The notes under the pieces: generated by a model | Seen by the model: the letters and a program-made list of their open reading frames with translations, nothing else | Told to the model about the DNA's origin: nothing | Database searches by the model: none | Translations under genes and position numbers: made by a program | Shown: piece by piece, positions 33,545 through 43,715 of the stretch | How positions within the stretch are numbered: the first letter of the stretch is position 1 | Layout of the letters: each line of letters starts with the position of its first letter | Assembly (NCBI RefSeq): GCF_001436305.1 | Contig: NZ_AZFO01000004.1 | Location: 1-64,000 of the forward strand | Source of the DNA: Lactobacillus ultunensis DSM 16047 | GTDB taxonomy: Bacteria > Bacillota > Bacilli > Lactobacillales > Lactobacillaceae | Direction: 5' to 3' | DNA: 64,000 nucleotides

Positions 33545-34462
33545 ATGGCAGATAAGAAATTAAATATTCAAAATATGATCTTTAAGCTGGAACAATTCTG
33601 GTCCTCCAAAGGTTGTATGATTATGCCTTCATACGATGTTGAAAAAGGTGCAGGTACGATGAGTCCTTACACTTTTCTTCGTGCAGTTGGTCCCGAACCA
33701 TGGGCAGCTTGCTATGTAGAGCCTTCAAGAAGACCTGCAGATGGTCGTTATGGTGAAAACCCTAACCGGTTATTCCAACACCATCAATTCCAAGTTGTTA
33801 TTAAACCAGCTCCAAAAGATATTCAACAATATTACTTAGACAGTTTGAAGGTTTTAGGCATTGATCCTTTGGAACATGATATTCGTTTCGTGGAAGATAA
33901 CTGGGCTAACCCATCAATGGGTTGTGCCGGTGTTGGTTGGGAAGTATGGCTTGATGGAATGGAAGTTAGTCAGTTTACATACTTCCAAGTAGTTGGTGAA
34001 TTAGACGTTAAGCCAACTATGAGTGAAATTACTTACGGTGTTGAAAGATTAGCTTCATATATTCAAGATGTCAACTCAGTGTTTGATCTTGAATGGGGAA
34101 ATGGCGTTCTTTATCGCGATATTTTCAAACAACCAGAGTATGAACATTCTAAGTATGCGTTTGAAGAATCTGATCAAGATCAATTACTTAAATTCTTTGA
34201 TGTTTATGAATCAACTGCTAAACGTCTTCTGGGCCAAAACTTGGTACACCCAGCATATGATTACATTTTGAAATGCTCACATACTTTCAACTTGCTTGAT
34301 GCTTGTGGAGCAGTTTCAGTAACTGAACGTGCTGGATATCTATCAAGAATTAGAAGTTTAGCTCATGAAGTTGCTGTTAAATTTGTTGAAGAACGTGAAA
34401 AACGTGGCTTCCCATTGCTTAAAAGTGCAGAAGACAAGAAAGCGGGGGTAGAAAATGGCTAA
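33545..34462 (+). CDS. glyQ: Glycyl-tRNA synthetase alpha subunit
   Basis: 305 residues: [71 protein letters not shown] and [14 protein letters not shown], all alpha-subunit motifs; these residues bind ATP and glycine. ATG 33545 follows AGGAGGAG. The frame is open upstream into the T-box, but that part is regulatory RNA, not protein. Overlaps glyS by 8 nt. Confidence 0.97.
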   Translation: MADKKLNIQNMIFKLEQFWSSKGCMIMPSYDVEKGAGTMSPYTFLRAVGPEPWAACYVEPSRRPADGRYGENPNRLFQHHQFQVVIKPAPKDIQQYYLDSLKVLGIDPLEHDIRFVEDNWANPSMGCAGVGWEVWLDGMEVSQFTYFQVVGELDVKPTMSEITYGVERLASYIQDVNSVFDLEWGNGVLYRDIFKQPEYEHSKYAFEESDQDQLLKFFDVYESTAKRLLGQNLVHPAYDYILKCSHTFNLLDACGAVSVTERAGYLSRIRSLAHEVAVKFVEEREKRGFPLLKSAEDKKAGVENG

Positions 34463-36518
34463 AGATTATTTATTTGAAATTGGTACTGAAGAAATGCCAG
34501 CTCACGTGGTACCACGCAGTGTTAAGCAATTAGCTGACAGAACTAAGAAGTTTTTGAAAGAAAATGGCTTAAAGTTTAAAGATATCAAGACTTTTTCAAC
34601 TCCACGTCGTTTGACCATTCTTGTTGAAGACTTAGCTGAGAAACAAGACGATATTGATGAAGTAAAGAAGGGCCCAGCTAAGAAAATTGCTCAAGATAAA
34701 GATGGTAATTGGACTAAGGCTGCTCAAGGCTTTGCACGTGGTCAAGGCATGACTACTGATGACATTTACTTTAAAGAACTAAAGGGTACAGAATATGCCT
34801 ATGTTCATGTTCAAAAAGAGGGTAAAAAAGCTAGCGATATTTTGATGGGCATGAGCGATATTATTAAAGATATGACTTTCCCAACTAAGATGCGTTGGGA
34901 TTCAAACGATTTTGAATTCGTACGTCCAATTCACTGGCTTGTGTCTTTATTTGGTAGTGATGTAATTCCCGTTAAGATTTTGGATATTACTGCAGGTCGT
35001 AAGACTGAAGGTCATCGTTTCTTAGGTGATTCAGTTGTGTTAGCTAATGCAGATGATTATGAAGATGCATTGAAAGATCAATACGTCATTGCTAACGCTG
35101 AAGAGCGTAAGGACATGATTGTTAACCAAATGAATGAATTGGTTAAGAAGAATCATTGGCAAGTTAAGCCAGATCGTGACTTGCTTGAAGAAGTTACTTA
35201 TTTGGTTGAATATCCAACTGTCTTTGCTGGTTCGTTTGATAAAAAGTATTTAAACATTCCAGATGAAGTATTAATTACTTCCATGAAGGATAACCAAAGA
35301 TACTTTGAAGTTTATGATGAAGATGGCAATTTGATCAATCACTTTATTGCTGTTCGTAATGGTAATAAAGATTATCTTGATAATGTTATTTCTGGTAATG
35401 AAAAAGTTTTGGTTGCTCGTTTGGATGATGCCCAATTCTTCTATGATGAAGATCGTAAGTATCCACTCAGTCACTTTGTTGATCGCCTTAAGGATGTTTC
35501 ATTCCACGATAAGATTGGTTCAATGGCTGAAAAGATGCAACGTGTACGCTTGATTGGTGATTATCTTGCAAAGCGTTGGAACTTGCCAGATAACGTTGTT
35601 AAAGATTTTGATCGTGCTAGTGAGCTTTACAAGTTTGACTTAGTTACTCAAATGGTCGGCGAATTTGCTGAACTTCAAGGTGTAATGGGGATGCATTATG
35701 CTCGTCTTGCTGGTGAAAATGAAGAAGTTTCAGTGGCTATTAAGGAACATTACATGCCAACAACTGCTGAAGGTCCACTTCCAGAAACTACAGTTGGTTC
35801 ATTGTTATCAATTGCAGATAAGATTGATACTATCGTAACATTCTTTGGTGCAGGCATGATTCCTACCTCATCAAATGACCCATACGCTCTTCGTCGTTAT
35901 GCATATGGTATTGTTAGAATTTTGCTTAATGAAAAGTGGTCACTTCCATTTAATGAAGTATTGCCTGAAATCATTAGTATGCTTAATGGTGTAACTCCAG
36001 CTAAGTTACCTAAGGGTGATGCCGATCAAGAAATTGCTGACTTTATTCGTGATCGTGTAAAGCAATACTTACAAAAGAATAAATTTAAGTACGATATTGT
36101 TGATGCAGTTCTTGCTTCAAGTCAACAAGATCCAAGTCAAGTTTTAGCAGCAGCTAATGTATTGCAACTTCATCATGATGATGAAGAATTCAAGCCAGTT
36201 GTTGAAAGTTTGACTAGAATTGACAATATTTTGAAGAAAGCTAAGTTTAAGGGCAACGTTGATGTTGATGAAAGTTTGTTTGATGATAACAGCGAAAAGG
36301 AACTCTATGTCGGTGTCCAAAACTTGCAAGATGTTGAAAGCTTAGCTGATCTTTACCAAGGTTTTGTTCAACTTCAACCAGTGATTGACCAATACTTCGA
36401 CACTAATATGATTATGGCTAAGAATGAAAAGGTTAAGAATAATCGTTTAGCACAATTGTATGCTGTAAGTGAATTAGCTGATCGCTTAGGTGATTTAAGC
36501 AAGTTGGTTATTAAATAA
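34455..36518 (+). CDS. glyS: Glycyl-tRNA synthetase beta subunit
   Basis: 687 residues, normal length. N-terminal [22 protein letters not shown], then [20 protein letters not shown] and an HD-like segment, and the C-terminal anticodon-binding region. The beta subunit binds tRNA-Gly; it forms an alpha2-beta2 enzyme with GlyQ. Its start lies inside glyQ, implying coupled translation. Codon use resembles highly expressed genes. Confidence 0.97.
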   Translation: MAKDYLFEIGTEEMPAHVVPRSVKQLADRTKKFLKENGLKFKDIKTFSTPRRLTILVEDLAEKQDDIDEVKKGPAKKIAQDKDGNWTKAAQGFARGQGMTTDDIYFKELKGTEYAYVHVQKEGKKASDILMGMSDIIKDMTFPTKMRWDSNDFEFVRPIHWLVSLFGSDVIPVKILDITAGRKTEGHRFLGDSVVLANADDYEDALKDQYVIANAEERKDMIVNQMNELVKKNHWQVKPDRDLLEEVTYLVEYPTVFAGSFDKKYLNIPDEVLITSMKDNQRYFEVYDEDGNLINHFIAVRNGNKDYLDNVISGNEKVLVARLDDAQFFYDEDRKYPLSHFVDRLKDVSFHDKIGSMAEKMQRVRLIGDYLAKRWNLPDNVVKDFDRASELYKFDLVTQMVGEFAELQGVMGMHYARLAGENEEVSVAIKEHYMPTTAEGPLPETTVGSLLSIADKIDTIVTFFGAGMIPTSSNDPYALRRYAYGIVRILLNEKWSLPFNEVLPEIISMLNGVTPAKLPKGDADQEIADFIRDRVKQYLQKNKFKYDIVDAVLASSQQDPSQVLAAANVLQLHHDDEEFKPVVESLTRIDNILKKAKFKGNVDVDESLFDDNSEKELYVGVQNLQDVESLADLYQGFVQLQPVIDQYFDTNMIMAKNEKVKNNRLAQLYAVSELADRLGDLSKLVIK

Positions 36519-36544
36519 AGATTTAGATAGAAAAGGTGATTCAT

Positions 36545-38368
36545 GTGGCTGGACGAATTCCAGAAGAATTCATCAGTGAGGTCCGCAATAATGTGAATAT
36601 TGTAGATGTCATTAGCCAATACGTATCACTTGAAAAGAAAGGCAAAGACTATATTGGTCTTTGCCCTTTTCATCAAGAAAAAACACCATCTTTTACAGTT
36701 AATGAGGAAAAACAATTCTTTAAGTGTTTTGGCTGTGGTAAAGGCGGTAATGTATTTAAATTCTTGATGTATAAAGACAATTTGACTTTCCCTGAAAGTG
36801 TTGAGCGTGTTGCTGAATTTGCTCATATTCCCATGCCAACGGGATATGGTAAAGGTAGTGCTCCTAAACTTAGTCCGATTATGCGAATGCATCAGGATGC
36901 AACAGAATTTTATCATCGAGTATTGCTTACAACTAAAGCCGGTGAGCGAGGAATGCAATACGCTAAAAAGAGAGAGTTAGATCATGATACGCTTGAACAT
37001 TTTAAGATTGGTTATGCTCCTAAACAAGATAATGTGCTAATTACATATCTTCGTGGTAAAGGATATCAGGATGATGACCTAGCTAAAAGTGGCCTGTTTG
37101 TTCAAAGTAAAGATGGAAGATTATTCGATCGTTTTCGTGATCGATTGATGTTTCCACTAGATAACGAGAACGGTAAGACTATAGGTTTTTCAGGGAGACG
37201 AATTTCCAATGATAAAACCGAAGCTAAGTATATGAATAGCCCTGAAACTGAAATCTTTACTAAATCTAAGGTACTGTTTCATTTTGCGGAAGCAAAAAGG
37301 GCAGCCAGAAGTGAAGGACATTTGATTCTTTATGAAGGCTACATGGATGTAATAGCAGCTTATAAAGCTGGCGTAAAATCTGGTATTGCTTCGATGGGGA
37401 CTAGTTTAACAGATGATCAGATCTATATGTTAAGACGAGTTACACCAAATATTATTGTCAACTATGATGGCGATGATCCAGGAGTTCATGCAGAAGAACG
37501 GGCTGCACGAATGTTTAATAAAGATGGCAATTTTAATTTAGGTATTGTCGTTTTACCAGAGAAGCTTGATCCGGATGAATATGTTAGAAAATATGGTGCT
37601 GAAAAATATCGCGAAGAAGTAAAAGGTGCTTTAACACCAACTGACTTTTTTCTTAAACGATTAGCACAAAAGTATAACTTGGATAATGATCGTGAAAAGA
37701 TTACTTATCTTAATGAGGCAATTAAAGAAATTAGCCAAGTTAGGAATCCTGTTGAACAGGATATGTATGTTGAAAAACTAGCACGTTCAGCTGGTGTTTC
37801 TATTGAGTCATTAAAGGCAAATTTAGCTAGGGAAAGACGTAAGAACAATCGTGCTCGCAGTCATATGCGTCAGTATAGGGATTATTCTGTTCCCACTGAT
37901 ACATCGATCCCTGAATCTGCACCTATAACGGAAGAGGTGCCGCAACAGACTGAAGCACAACAACATCCATGTCAAACGAGATTGCTCTATTTATTTATTC
38001 ATGCAGCTCAAGCTCAAAAATATCTTTTGGAGGGGCATTTTCATTTTCCGGATAAAGATTTTGAATCTCTGGCTAATTTATGGATAAAATATCAAGAAAC
38101 ACATGATAATCCACAAATTGATGGTTTCTTAGATTTTATTCCTGAGCAACTTCAAGGTATAATAGTAGATGCTGAACTAGCAGAAATGCCAAAAGATTTC
38201 ACAATTCAAGAGGTTGATGAGTATGTGCAATCTTTACAAAAGCGCAGCATTTATTCCCGGCTGAATGAGCTCAAAAATCAATTACAGGATGCTAAGCGCA
38301 AACAAGATGTACAAGAAATATTAAAGATTACTCAAGAGATTATTGGATTGAAGAGGATCTTAGGTTAA
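36545..38368 (+). CDS. dnaG: DNA primase
   Basis: 607 residues. CHC2 zinc finger (CPFHQEKTPSF, then FKCFGCGKGGNVF; Cys-His-Cys-Cys, about residues 38-66), TOPRIM core with YEGYMDVIAAYKAG and NYDGDDPG (catalytic acids), and a C-terminal helicase-interaction domain. The GTG at 36545 is chosen as start because AAAAGG lies 8 nt upstream; GTG 36536 in frame is too close. With rpoD it makes the core of the macromolecular synthesis operon; 15 nt separate the two. Confidence 0.95.
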   Translation: MAGRIPEEFISEVRNNVNIVDVISQYVSLEKKGKDYIGLCPFHQEKTPSFTVNEEKQFFKCFGCGKGGNVFKFLMYKDNLTFPESVERVAEFAHIPMPTGYGKGSAPKLSPIMRMHQDATEFYHRVLLTTKAGERGMQYAKKRELDHDTLEHFKIGYAPKQDNVLITYLRGKGYQDDDLAKSGLFVQSKDGRLFDRFRDRLMFPLDNENGKTIGFSGRRISNDKTEAKYMNSPETEIFTKSKVLFHFAEAKRAARSEGHLILYEGYMDVIAAYKAGVKSGIASMGTSLTDDQIYMLRRVTPNIIVNYDGDDPGVHAEERAARMFNKDGNFNLGIVVLPEKLDPDEYVRKYGAEKYREEVKGALTPTDFFLKRLAQKYNLDNDREKITYLNEAIKEISQVRNPVEQDMYVEKLARSAGVSIESLKANLARERRKNNRARSHMRQYRDYSVPTDTSIPESAPITEEVPQQTEAQQHPCQTRLLYLFIHAAQAQKYLLEGHFHFPDKDFESLANLWIKYQETHDNPQIDGFLDFIPEQLQGIIVDAELAEMPKDFTIQEVDEYVQSLQKRSIYSRLNELKNQLQDAKRKQDVQEILKITQEIIGLKRILG

Positions 38369-38383
38369 TAAGGAGGCTTTTTA

Positions 38384-39496
38384 GTGGTAGAAAAGAGAAC
38401 TACACAAAAACTATCTTTGGATAAGATGGTGAAGAAAGTCGTTAAAGACGTAAAAAAAGATAAGTCGATTACTGAAAAAGACTTTACTGCTCGTCTGATT
38501 AAGCCTTATAACTTACAAGGTAAGGCTATTGATCAACTGGTACAAGAGTTTGAAGATAATGGTATCAGTATTGTCGATGAAAATGGTGATCCTTCAAAGT
38601 TAGCTTTAAAGAAGCAAAAAGATGTTGAAAAAGCTGAATTGAAGGACATGTCTGCTCCGTCAAGTGTTCGAATGAATGATCCGGTTCGGATGTACTTGAA
38701 GGAAATAGGTCGTGTGCCTCTTCTTACTGCTGATCAAGAAATTGCTCTTGCTAAAAGAATTGAAGCTGGGGATGAAGAAGCAAAGCAAGAATTAGCTGAA
38801 GCTAACCTTCGTTTGGTGGTTTCCATTGCTAAACGTTATGTAGGTCGTGGAATGTCATTCCTTGATTTAATTCAAGAAGGTAATATGGGTCTGATGAAGG
38901 CTGTTGATAAATTTGATTATCGTCTTGGATTCAAGTTCTCAACTTATGCAACTTGGTGGATTAGACAGGCTATAACTCGTGCGATTGCCGATCAAGCACG
39001 TACAATTAGAATCCCCGTTCACATGGTTGAAACTATTAATAAATTAATTAAAATTCAACGTCAATTGCTTCAAGATTTGGGTCGTGAACCTACCCCAGAA
39101 GAAATTGGGGCAGAAATGAATGTGCCTACTAATAAAGTACGTGATATTCTTAAAATTGCTCAAGAACCTGTTTCTTTGGAAACTCCTATCGGTGAAGAGG
39201 ATGATTCACACTTAGGTGACTTTATTGAGGACAAGGATGCTACTAGTCCCGAACAACATGCATCTTATGAAATGTTGAAGGAACAACTTGAACAAGTTCT
39301 TGAAACTTTGACTGACCGTGAAGAAAATGTTTTACGTTTGCGTTTTGGCCTTGATGATGGCCGTACTCGTACTTTGGAAGAAGTAGGTAAGGTATTTGGT
39401 GTAACTCGTGAACGTATTCGTCAGATTGAAGCCAAAGCTTTACGTAAGCTTCGTCATCCAAGTCGTTCAAATCAATTAAAAGACTTTATGGATTAA
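38384..39496 (+). CDS. rpoD: Primary sigma factor (sigma-A/70)
   Basis: 370 residues. Region 1.1-like N-terminus, region 1.2 [16 protein letters not shown], region 2 with [20 protein letters not shown] (2.3/2.4), region 3, and region 4 helix-turn-helix [20 protein letters not shown]. Start GTG 38384 with AGGAGG 7 nt upstream. It recognises TTGACA/TATAAT promoters such as those called here. Ends before a strong hairpin. Confidence 0.97.
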   Translation: MVEKRTTQKLSLDKMVKKVVKDVKKDKSITEKDFTARLIKPYNLQGKAIDQLVQEFEDNGISIVDENGDPSKLALKKQKDVEKAELKDMSAPSSVRMNDPVRMYLKEIGRVPLLTADQEIALAKRIEAGDEEAKQELAEANLRLVVSIAKRYVGRGMSFLDLIQEGNMGLMKAVDKFDYRLGFKFSTYATWWIRQAITRAIADQARTIRIPVHMVETINKLIKIQRQLLQDLGREPTPEEIGAEMNVPTNKVRDILKIAQEPVSLETPIGEEDDSHLGDFIEDKDATSPEQHASYEMLKEQLEQVLETLTDREENVLRLRFGLDDGRTRTLEEVGKVFGVTRERIRQIEAKALRKLRHPSRSNQLKDFMD

Positions 39497-39519
39497 CATT
39501 TAATACTAAGTAAAAGCAG

Positions 39520-39560
39520 AAAGTCATATTTGTTGAAAAACAAATATGACTTTTTCTTTA
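39520..39560 (+). terminator. Terminator of dnaG-rpoD
   Basis: A 15-bp perfect stem (39520-39534 with 39539-39553), GAAA tetraloop, then a T-run. Confidence 0.92.
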
Positions 39561-39637
39561 TTTTGGTATTCAAGGATTTATAATCTTAAAACTGAGATAT
39601 ATGATAAAATGTATGAAAACTAAAGAGAAATAGAAAA

Positions 39638-40834
39638 ATGAAAAGTCTAACACAGAAAAATAAATTATTACTAGGATATCTCATTTCTGGTTTTGGTGAT
39701 CAGTTTTATACCTTTGCTATTCCACTTTTAATGTTATCTCGTTCTCATTCTGCCGTAATTATGGGATTATTGACGGCTATGGAGTATCTTCCTACTGCTA
39801 TATTTGGGTTTGTCATTGGTTCTTTATTTGACACGTATTCTCGAAAAAGAATAATGTTAATTTCACTTCTAATGCAGGTACTATTAGTACTGGCAATTCC
39901 GTTTTTGATTCAGTTTACAGCTCCAATTTGGTTAATCTTAATAATTATTTTTATATTGGGTACATTTGATCTAATCACTTGGACTGGTTATCAAATTTTT
40001 ATCGCTGAATCTGTAATTACTGAGGAATTACCAACTGTTTCTGGTCAGGTAGGATTAATTTCTTCCATTCAAAAGACTTTTGGCCCAGGGATTGCCGCTA
40101 TTGTGTTGAATTTTATGCATTATATTGGTGGTTTTATTCTTGATGCATTAAGTTATCTTAGTCTTATTTGGACTATTAAAGATTATAAGCCGGAATCTTC
40201 TAAGGGCGGTGATCGTTCCCAAAAAGGCAATTTGAAAAAACATGTCGGTTTTCACTTTTTAATGGCTAATCATGATCTCAAATGGCTAATTGTCAGTTTT
40301 TTTGTCGCTAATATCGGCTTCCAAGTTGTTGTACCCATGCTAACTTTCCTGTTGAAACAAACTATGCATGTTTCCGTTAGCTTAATAGGGATATTTTTTA
40401 CTATTTCGTCAGTAGCTAGCATTTTAGGCAATTTTGTCTATTTACACTTCGGAAAAAAGTTAAAACTTGGTTTTCAATTAGTTCTTATAGGTCTGTTAAT
40501 AATGTGTGGTTTTGCCATGATGTTATTTCTAAATTCTTTCATATTGGTAACTGTTGGATATGCTATTGTTTCCTTTGGTAGCGTATGGGCTCAAGCTAAT
40601 TTCTTTACTATTATGCAAGCTAAAACCCCTTCAAAATATAAAGGGACAGTTACCTCTATATCGACTACGTTAACAAGGATTGCTGGACCAATTATGGCTT
40701 TGGCAAGTGGCTATCTGACAAAAATAGAGGCACATATTGTTCTTATTGTTGCAATCATATGCTTGATTTTGTCTGTGATAATAACATGTAGTGCTGGTTT
40801 GAATCGTCTTAGTAAATTAGAAAATTTCAATTAA
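39638..40834 (+). CDS. MFS transporter (efflux-type)
   Basis: 398 residues with about twelve membrane segments. The first loop has GSLFDTYSRKR, the cytoplasmic 2-3 loop motif (GxLaDrxxRkr-like) of MFS exporters, and FGPGIAAIVL corresponds to motif C. The central hydrophilic loop (about 185-210) is PESSKGGDRSQKGNLKK. It resembles MFS_3-type (macrolide or drug efflux) proteins, but the substrate cannot be read from sequence. AAAGAGA upstream of ATG 39638; single gene ending at a hairpin. Confidence 0.82.
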   Translation: MKSLTQKNKLLLGYLISGFGDQFYTFAIPLLMLSRSHSAVIMGLLTAMEYLPTAIFGFVIGSLFDTYSRKRIMLISLLMQVLLVLAIPFLIQFTAPIWLILIIIFILGTFDLITWTGYQIFIAESVITEELPTVSGQVGLISSIQKTFGPGIAAIVLNFMHYIGGFILDALSYLSLIWTIKDYKPESSKGGDRSQKGNLKKHVGFHFLMANHDLKWLIVSFFVANIGFQVVVPMLTFLLKQTMHVSVSLIGIFFTISSVASILGNFVYLHFGKKLKLGFQLVLIGLLIMCGFAMMLFLNSFILVTVGYAIVSFGSVWAQANFFTIMQAKTPSKYKGTVTSISTTLTRIAGPIMALASGYLTKIEAHIVLIVAIICLILSVIITCSAGLNRLSKLENFN

Positions 40835-40862
40835 TATATAATCGAAGAAGTTTTCAAAAATA

Positions 40863-40896
40863 AGCCTTGGATAAGAAAATATCCAGGGCTTTTTGT
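40863..40896 (+). terminator. Terminator
   Basis: AGCCTTGGATA (40863-40873) pairs with TATCCAGGGCT (40880-40890), followed by TTTTG. Confidence 0.85.
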
Positions 40897-40903
40897 TTTA
40901 AAA

Positions 40904-40936
40904 ATAACTTGCAAAATGTAAGTTATAGTTTATAAT
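40904..40936 (+). promoter_or_regulatory. Promoter with overlapping dyad operator
   Basis: TTGCAA (40909-40914), 16 nt, TATAAT (40931-40936). Perfect 7-bp inverted arms ATAACTT (40904-40910) and AAGTTAT (40920-40926), 9 nt apart, cover the -35 and part of the spacer. It resembles sites of HxlR/DUF24-type redox regulators ahead of oxidoreductase genes, which is inference. Confidence 0.6.
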
Positions 40937-40977
40937 CTGTACTAATAAAAAGTAAGTATTCTTTAGAGGAGTAAATT

Positions 40978-41772
40978 ATGGATTTAGGTTTAACAGGAAA
41001 GAAAGCACTCATTACGGGTTCGACAAAAGGAATAGGGAAGGCAATTGCCATTGAGATGGCTAGAGAAGGAGCTAACGTTATAATTAATGGGCGTAACGAG
41101 AAGACCGTAAATTCAGTTGTGAAAGAAATTAAATCTGCCTTTCCAACTACATCGCCATTAGGAGCAGCCTTTGATATATCATCAGAAGATGGACAGCAGT
41201 CTCTTTTTGAACAAATTCCTGAAGTAGATATTTTAGTTAATAATATGGGTATTTTTCAACCGATGAATTACTTTGATATAACTGAAGAAGTTTGGCAGCA
41301 TTTTATTGATGTTAACTTCTATTCAGGCAATGCATTATCTAAATTCTATCTACCTAAAATGTTAAAACACGATTTTGGTAGAATTATTTTTATTGCTAGT
41401 GAAGAAGCGGTTATGCCATCTGGTGAAATGCCACAATATAGTTTAACTAAGACTATGAATTTGTCATTGGCTAAAAGTTTATCCAAATTGACAAAGGCAA
41501 CTCATGTAACTGTTAATACTATTATGCCTGGTTCAACTTTGACCGAAGGTGTTGAGCAAATGTTGGAGGATATGTATAAAGATTCGGATCTGCCTAGAGA
41601 CCAATGGGAGAGCGACTTTATGAAAAATCATCGTCCTCTTTCGCAAATCCAAAGATTAATTAGACCAGAAGAAGTGGGGCGTTTTACTGCCTTTGTTGCG
41701 AGTCCATATTCTTCATCCTTTTCTGGTGAAGCTTTACGTTTGGATGGTGGATTGGTACCAACTTTATATTAA
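40978..41772 (+). CDS. Short-chain dehydrogenase/reductase
   Basis: 264 residues. Cofactor loop TGSTKGIGKAIA (residues about 12-23) with GRNEK suggesting NADP preference, NNMG strand motif, catalytic Ser in IASEEAVMPSG and Tyr-x3-Lys in YSLTK, and SGEALRLDGG at the end. A classical SDR with substrate unknown. GAGGAG lies before ATG 40978. Single gene with own promoter, operator-like dyad and terminator, which suggests induction by a small molecule. Confidence 0.88.
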   Translation: MDLGLTGKKALITGSTKGIGKAIAIEMAREGANVIINGRNEKTVNSVVKEIKSAFPTTSPLGAAFDISSEDGQQSLFEQIPEVDILVNNMGIFQPMNYFDITEEVWQHFIDVNFYSGNALSKFYLPKMLKHDFGRIIFIASEEAVMPSGEMPQYSLTKTMNLSLAKSLSKLTKATHVTVNTIMPGSTLTEGVEQMLEDMYKDSDLPRDQWESDFMKNHRPLSQIQRLIRPEEVGRFTAFVASPYSSSFSGEALRLDGGLVPTLY

Positions 41773-41787
41773 AATTCAAAAAAGCAA

Positions 41788-41821
41788 AGAATCACTGCAA
41801 AATTGAATTTGCAGTGATTCT
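41788..41821. terminator. Bidirectional terminator
   Basis: AGAATCACTGCAAA (41788-41801) pairs with TTTGCAGTGATTCT (41808-41821), between the convergent SDR and M23-type genes. Confidence 0.88.
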
Positions 41822-41822
41822 T

Positions 41823-42485
41823 CTATTTTTCGCTTTCTTTACCTTGGGCAATATCATCTTCAATGATTTTCATTGGATTAAGCCAGGTACCGTTGTCTTT
41901 CCAATAATATCGACAAGGTACACCGTGTTTGTCGATATAGTTCTTGTCAGTCTTGGTAACACCTAAGTGGATATGTGAGCCGGTTAAACGACCAATTTTT
42001 TGTCCCAACTTGATCTTTTGTCCCTTTTTCACATAAATATCTGTGATACTGAGAAAGCCTTCCTGATAGATTTCAACGTAACCATCATCAGAGATAACCC
42101 AAACATATAATCCTAAGCCAGGGGCATATTTAACTTTGTGAACTGTTCCTGCATGAACTGCATAAACAATAGAGTGTCCAACTTCGCTGAAACCAAAGTC
42201 ATATCCATCATGGAAGTAACTTTTACTTGGATAGTATCGTCTGATTACATCTGTTTCACCAAATTTTTGACCTGACTTAAATTTGATTTTCTTCTCGTAT
42301 AACCGTTTAAAAGGATATCCCCAAGTAACTTTATGAACTTTCTTCTTTTGAGTTTTTTTCTTCTTAACTACACTCGTTTGTGGTCTCGGAGAATTTAGGT
42401 TAATGTGCCACAAAGGAATTGAAGCAAAAAAGATAATTGCTATTAATGCGACAGAGAGTGAAATTTTGCTTTCAGTTTTTTTCAT
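41823..42485 (-). CDS. Second M23 (LytM-type) metallopeptidase-like protein
   Basis: 220 residues, paralogue of the protein at 27494-28141. An uncleaved or signal-type N-terminal segment (SLSVALIAIIFFASIPL, about 9-25), a very basic linker (KKKKTQKKKVHK, about 41-52), and the M23 domain with HDGYD (His 92, Asp 96) and HIH (His 171, 173). It ends in a charged tail (DDIAQGKESEK). The two share YxWVIS, YQEGF and GTWLNP. The basic linker and probable membrane anchor differ from the secreted paralogue. It directly follows the Nudix gene (no gap), so they form an operon. Confidence 0.78.
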   Translation of the reverse strand: MKKTESKISLSVALIAIIFFASIPLWHINLNSPRPQTSVVKKKKTQKKKVHKVTWGYPFKRLYEKKIKFKSGQKFGETDVIRRYYPSKSYFHDGYDFGFSEVGHSIVYAVHAGTVHKVKYAPGLGLYVWVISDDGYVEIYQEGFLSITDIYVKKGQKIKLGQKIGRLTGSHIHLGVTKTDKNYIDKHGVPCRYYWKDNGTWLNPMKIIEDDIAQGKESEK

Positions 42486-42926
42486 TTAAAAGAGTTCATC
42501 TCGCTTCCCATCAAGAATATGTTCACTAATTTTTGAATCGAAAAAGACTGGCAGATCATGATCAAAATTATACGCCAATTGGTGCCTTTTTAGTTCTTCT
42601 TTAGTCATCCAAGTAAGCGATCCTTCTTTAGATTCTCTAAGATTACCAGAGAATTGTTTGGCAGTATAAAATAGGACTAAATAGCGTTGTTTATTATGAT
42701 CATAGAATTGTTTTATTCCTACAAGTTTCGGATGTACTATTTTTAAGCCAGTTTCTTCCAAAACTTCTCGAACGACAGAATCGTTGAATGATTCATGTGG
42801 CTCAACATGTCCACCAGGGAAAGTTAAACCAGGCCATACTGGATCATTTCGATTTAGTACGAGAATTTTATCCTTATTTTTAATCATACACATGTTAGTT
42901 AGAGTTACAGGTTCTGTTCTACTCAT
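42486..42926 (-). CDS. Nudix hydrolase
   Basis: 146 residues with the Nudix box GGHVEPHESFNDSVVREVLEETGL (GX5EX7REUXEEXGU: written here by its type; residues about 37-59), which binds Mg2+ and cleaves a nucleoside diphosphate bond. It resembles MutT/8-oxo-dGTP diphosphatases; exact substrate unknown. ATG 42926 is chosen over an in-frame GTG at 42941 that coincides with the only purine-rich upstream site. Its stop abuts the start of the M23-type gene. Confidence 0.85.
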   Translation of the reverse strand: MSRTEPVTLTNMCMIKNKDKILVLNRNDPVWPGLTFPGGHVEPHESFNDSVVREVLEETGLKIVHPKLVGIKQFYDHNKQRYLVLFYTAKQFSGNLRESKEGSLTWMTKEELKRHQLAYNFDHDLPVFFDSKISEHILDGKRDELF

Positions 42927-43028
42927 ATAATTAAAACCCACTTTCTGGGATGATTATAACAAATAGTAGCCAAATAAACCTGATAAATATGCTAAAATTT
43001 GATTAAACAAACTCTTGATGGAGGAAAA

Positions 43029-43715
43029 ATGAATTTAAGATTAAATACTTTAGCAAATATGGTAGATTCTGGCAGTAGAGTTGCTGATATTGGAACCGAC
43101 CATGCTTATTTGCCGATTGAATTAGTTAAAAATGGCAAGATTGATTACGCTATTGCAAGCGATATTGCTAAAGGTCCACTTGATAATGCCAAGACAGATA
43201 TCGCAGAAGCTGGTCTGAGTGATCAGATTGAAACACGCTTGGGAAGTGGCTTAGAGACAGTTACTCATGCTGATCAGATTGATACTGTCGTTATTGCAGG
43301 AATGGGTGGTAAGCTAATGACTGATATATTAGATACTGCCTGGAGTAAGGATTATCATTTTGATACTTTAGTACTTGAACCGAATATTGGTGAGGCAGGC
43401 GTCCGTAATTGGTTAATGATGCATAATTATAAGATTATTGCTGAAAAATTGATTGCAGAAGCTGGTCATACTTATGAACTAATTAAGGCAAAGTTGGTAA
43501 AAGAAAAGCATGATTTAACTGAGAAGGAAATATTCTTTGGACCTTTTATCTTGAGGGAAAAGAATCCAGTTTTTTATCAGAAATGGCAAGGTCAACTTGT
43601 GTATAATCAGAAGCTGCTCCAGAATTTGAATAAGGCTAAGAAAAAGGATGTAAATCGTATTAATGAAGTTAAGCATCATATTCAATTAATTGAGGAAGAG
43701 GTAAACGATGACTAA
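43029..43715 (+). CDS. trmK: tRNA (adenine-22-N1) methyltransferase
   Basis: 228 residues. SAM motif VADIGTDHAYLPIEL (about 17-31), AIASDIAKGPLDNA, VVIAGMGGKLM and LEPNIGEAGVRNWL, followed by a C-terminal coiled-coil-like helical tail. TrmK methylates A22 in the tRNA D-loop. ATG 43029 follows GGAGG; the open frame upstream is not used. Overlaps the Nif3-like gene by 8 nt, the standard arrangement behind rpoD in Firmicutes. Confidence 0.92.
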   Translation: MNLRLNTLANMVDSGSRVADIGTDHAYLPIELVKNGKIDYAIASDIAKGPLDNAKTDIAEAGLSDQIETRLGSGLETVTHADQIDTVVIAGMGGKLMTDILDTAWSKDYHFDTLVLEPNIGEAGVRNWLMMHNYKIIAEKLIAEAGHTYELIKAKLVKEKHDLTEKEIFFGPFILREKNPVFYQKWQGQLVYNQKLLQNLNKAKKKDVNRINEVKHHIQLIEEEVNDD

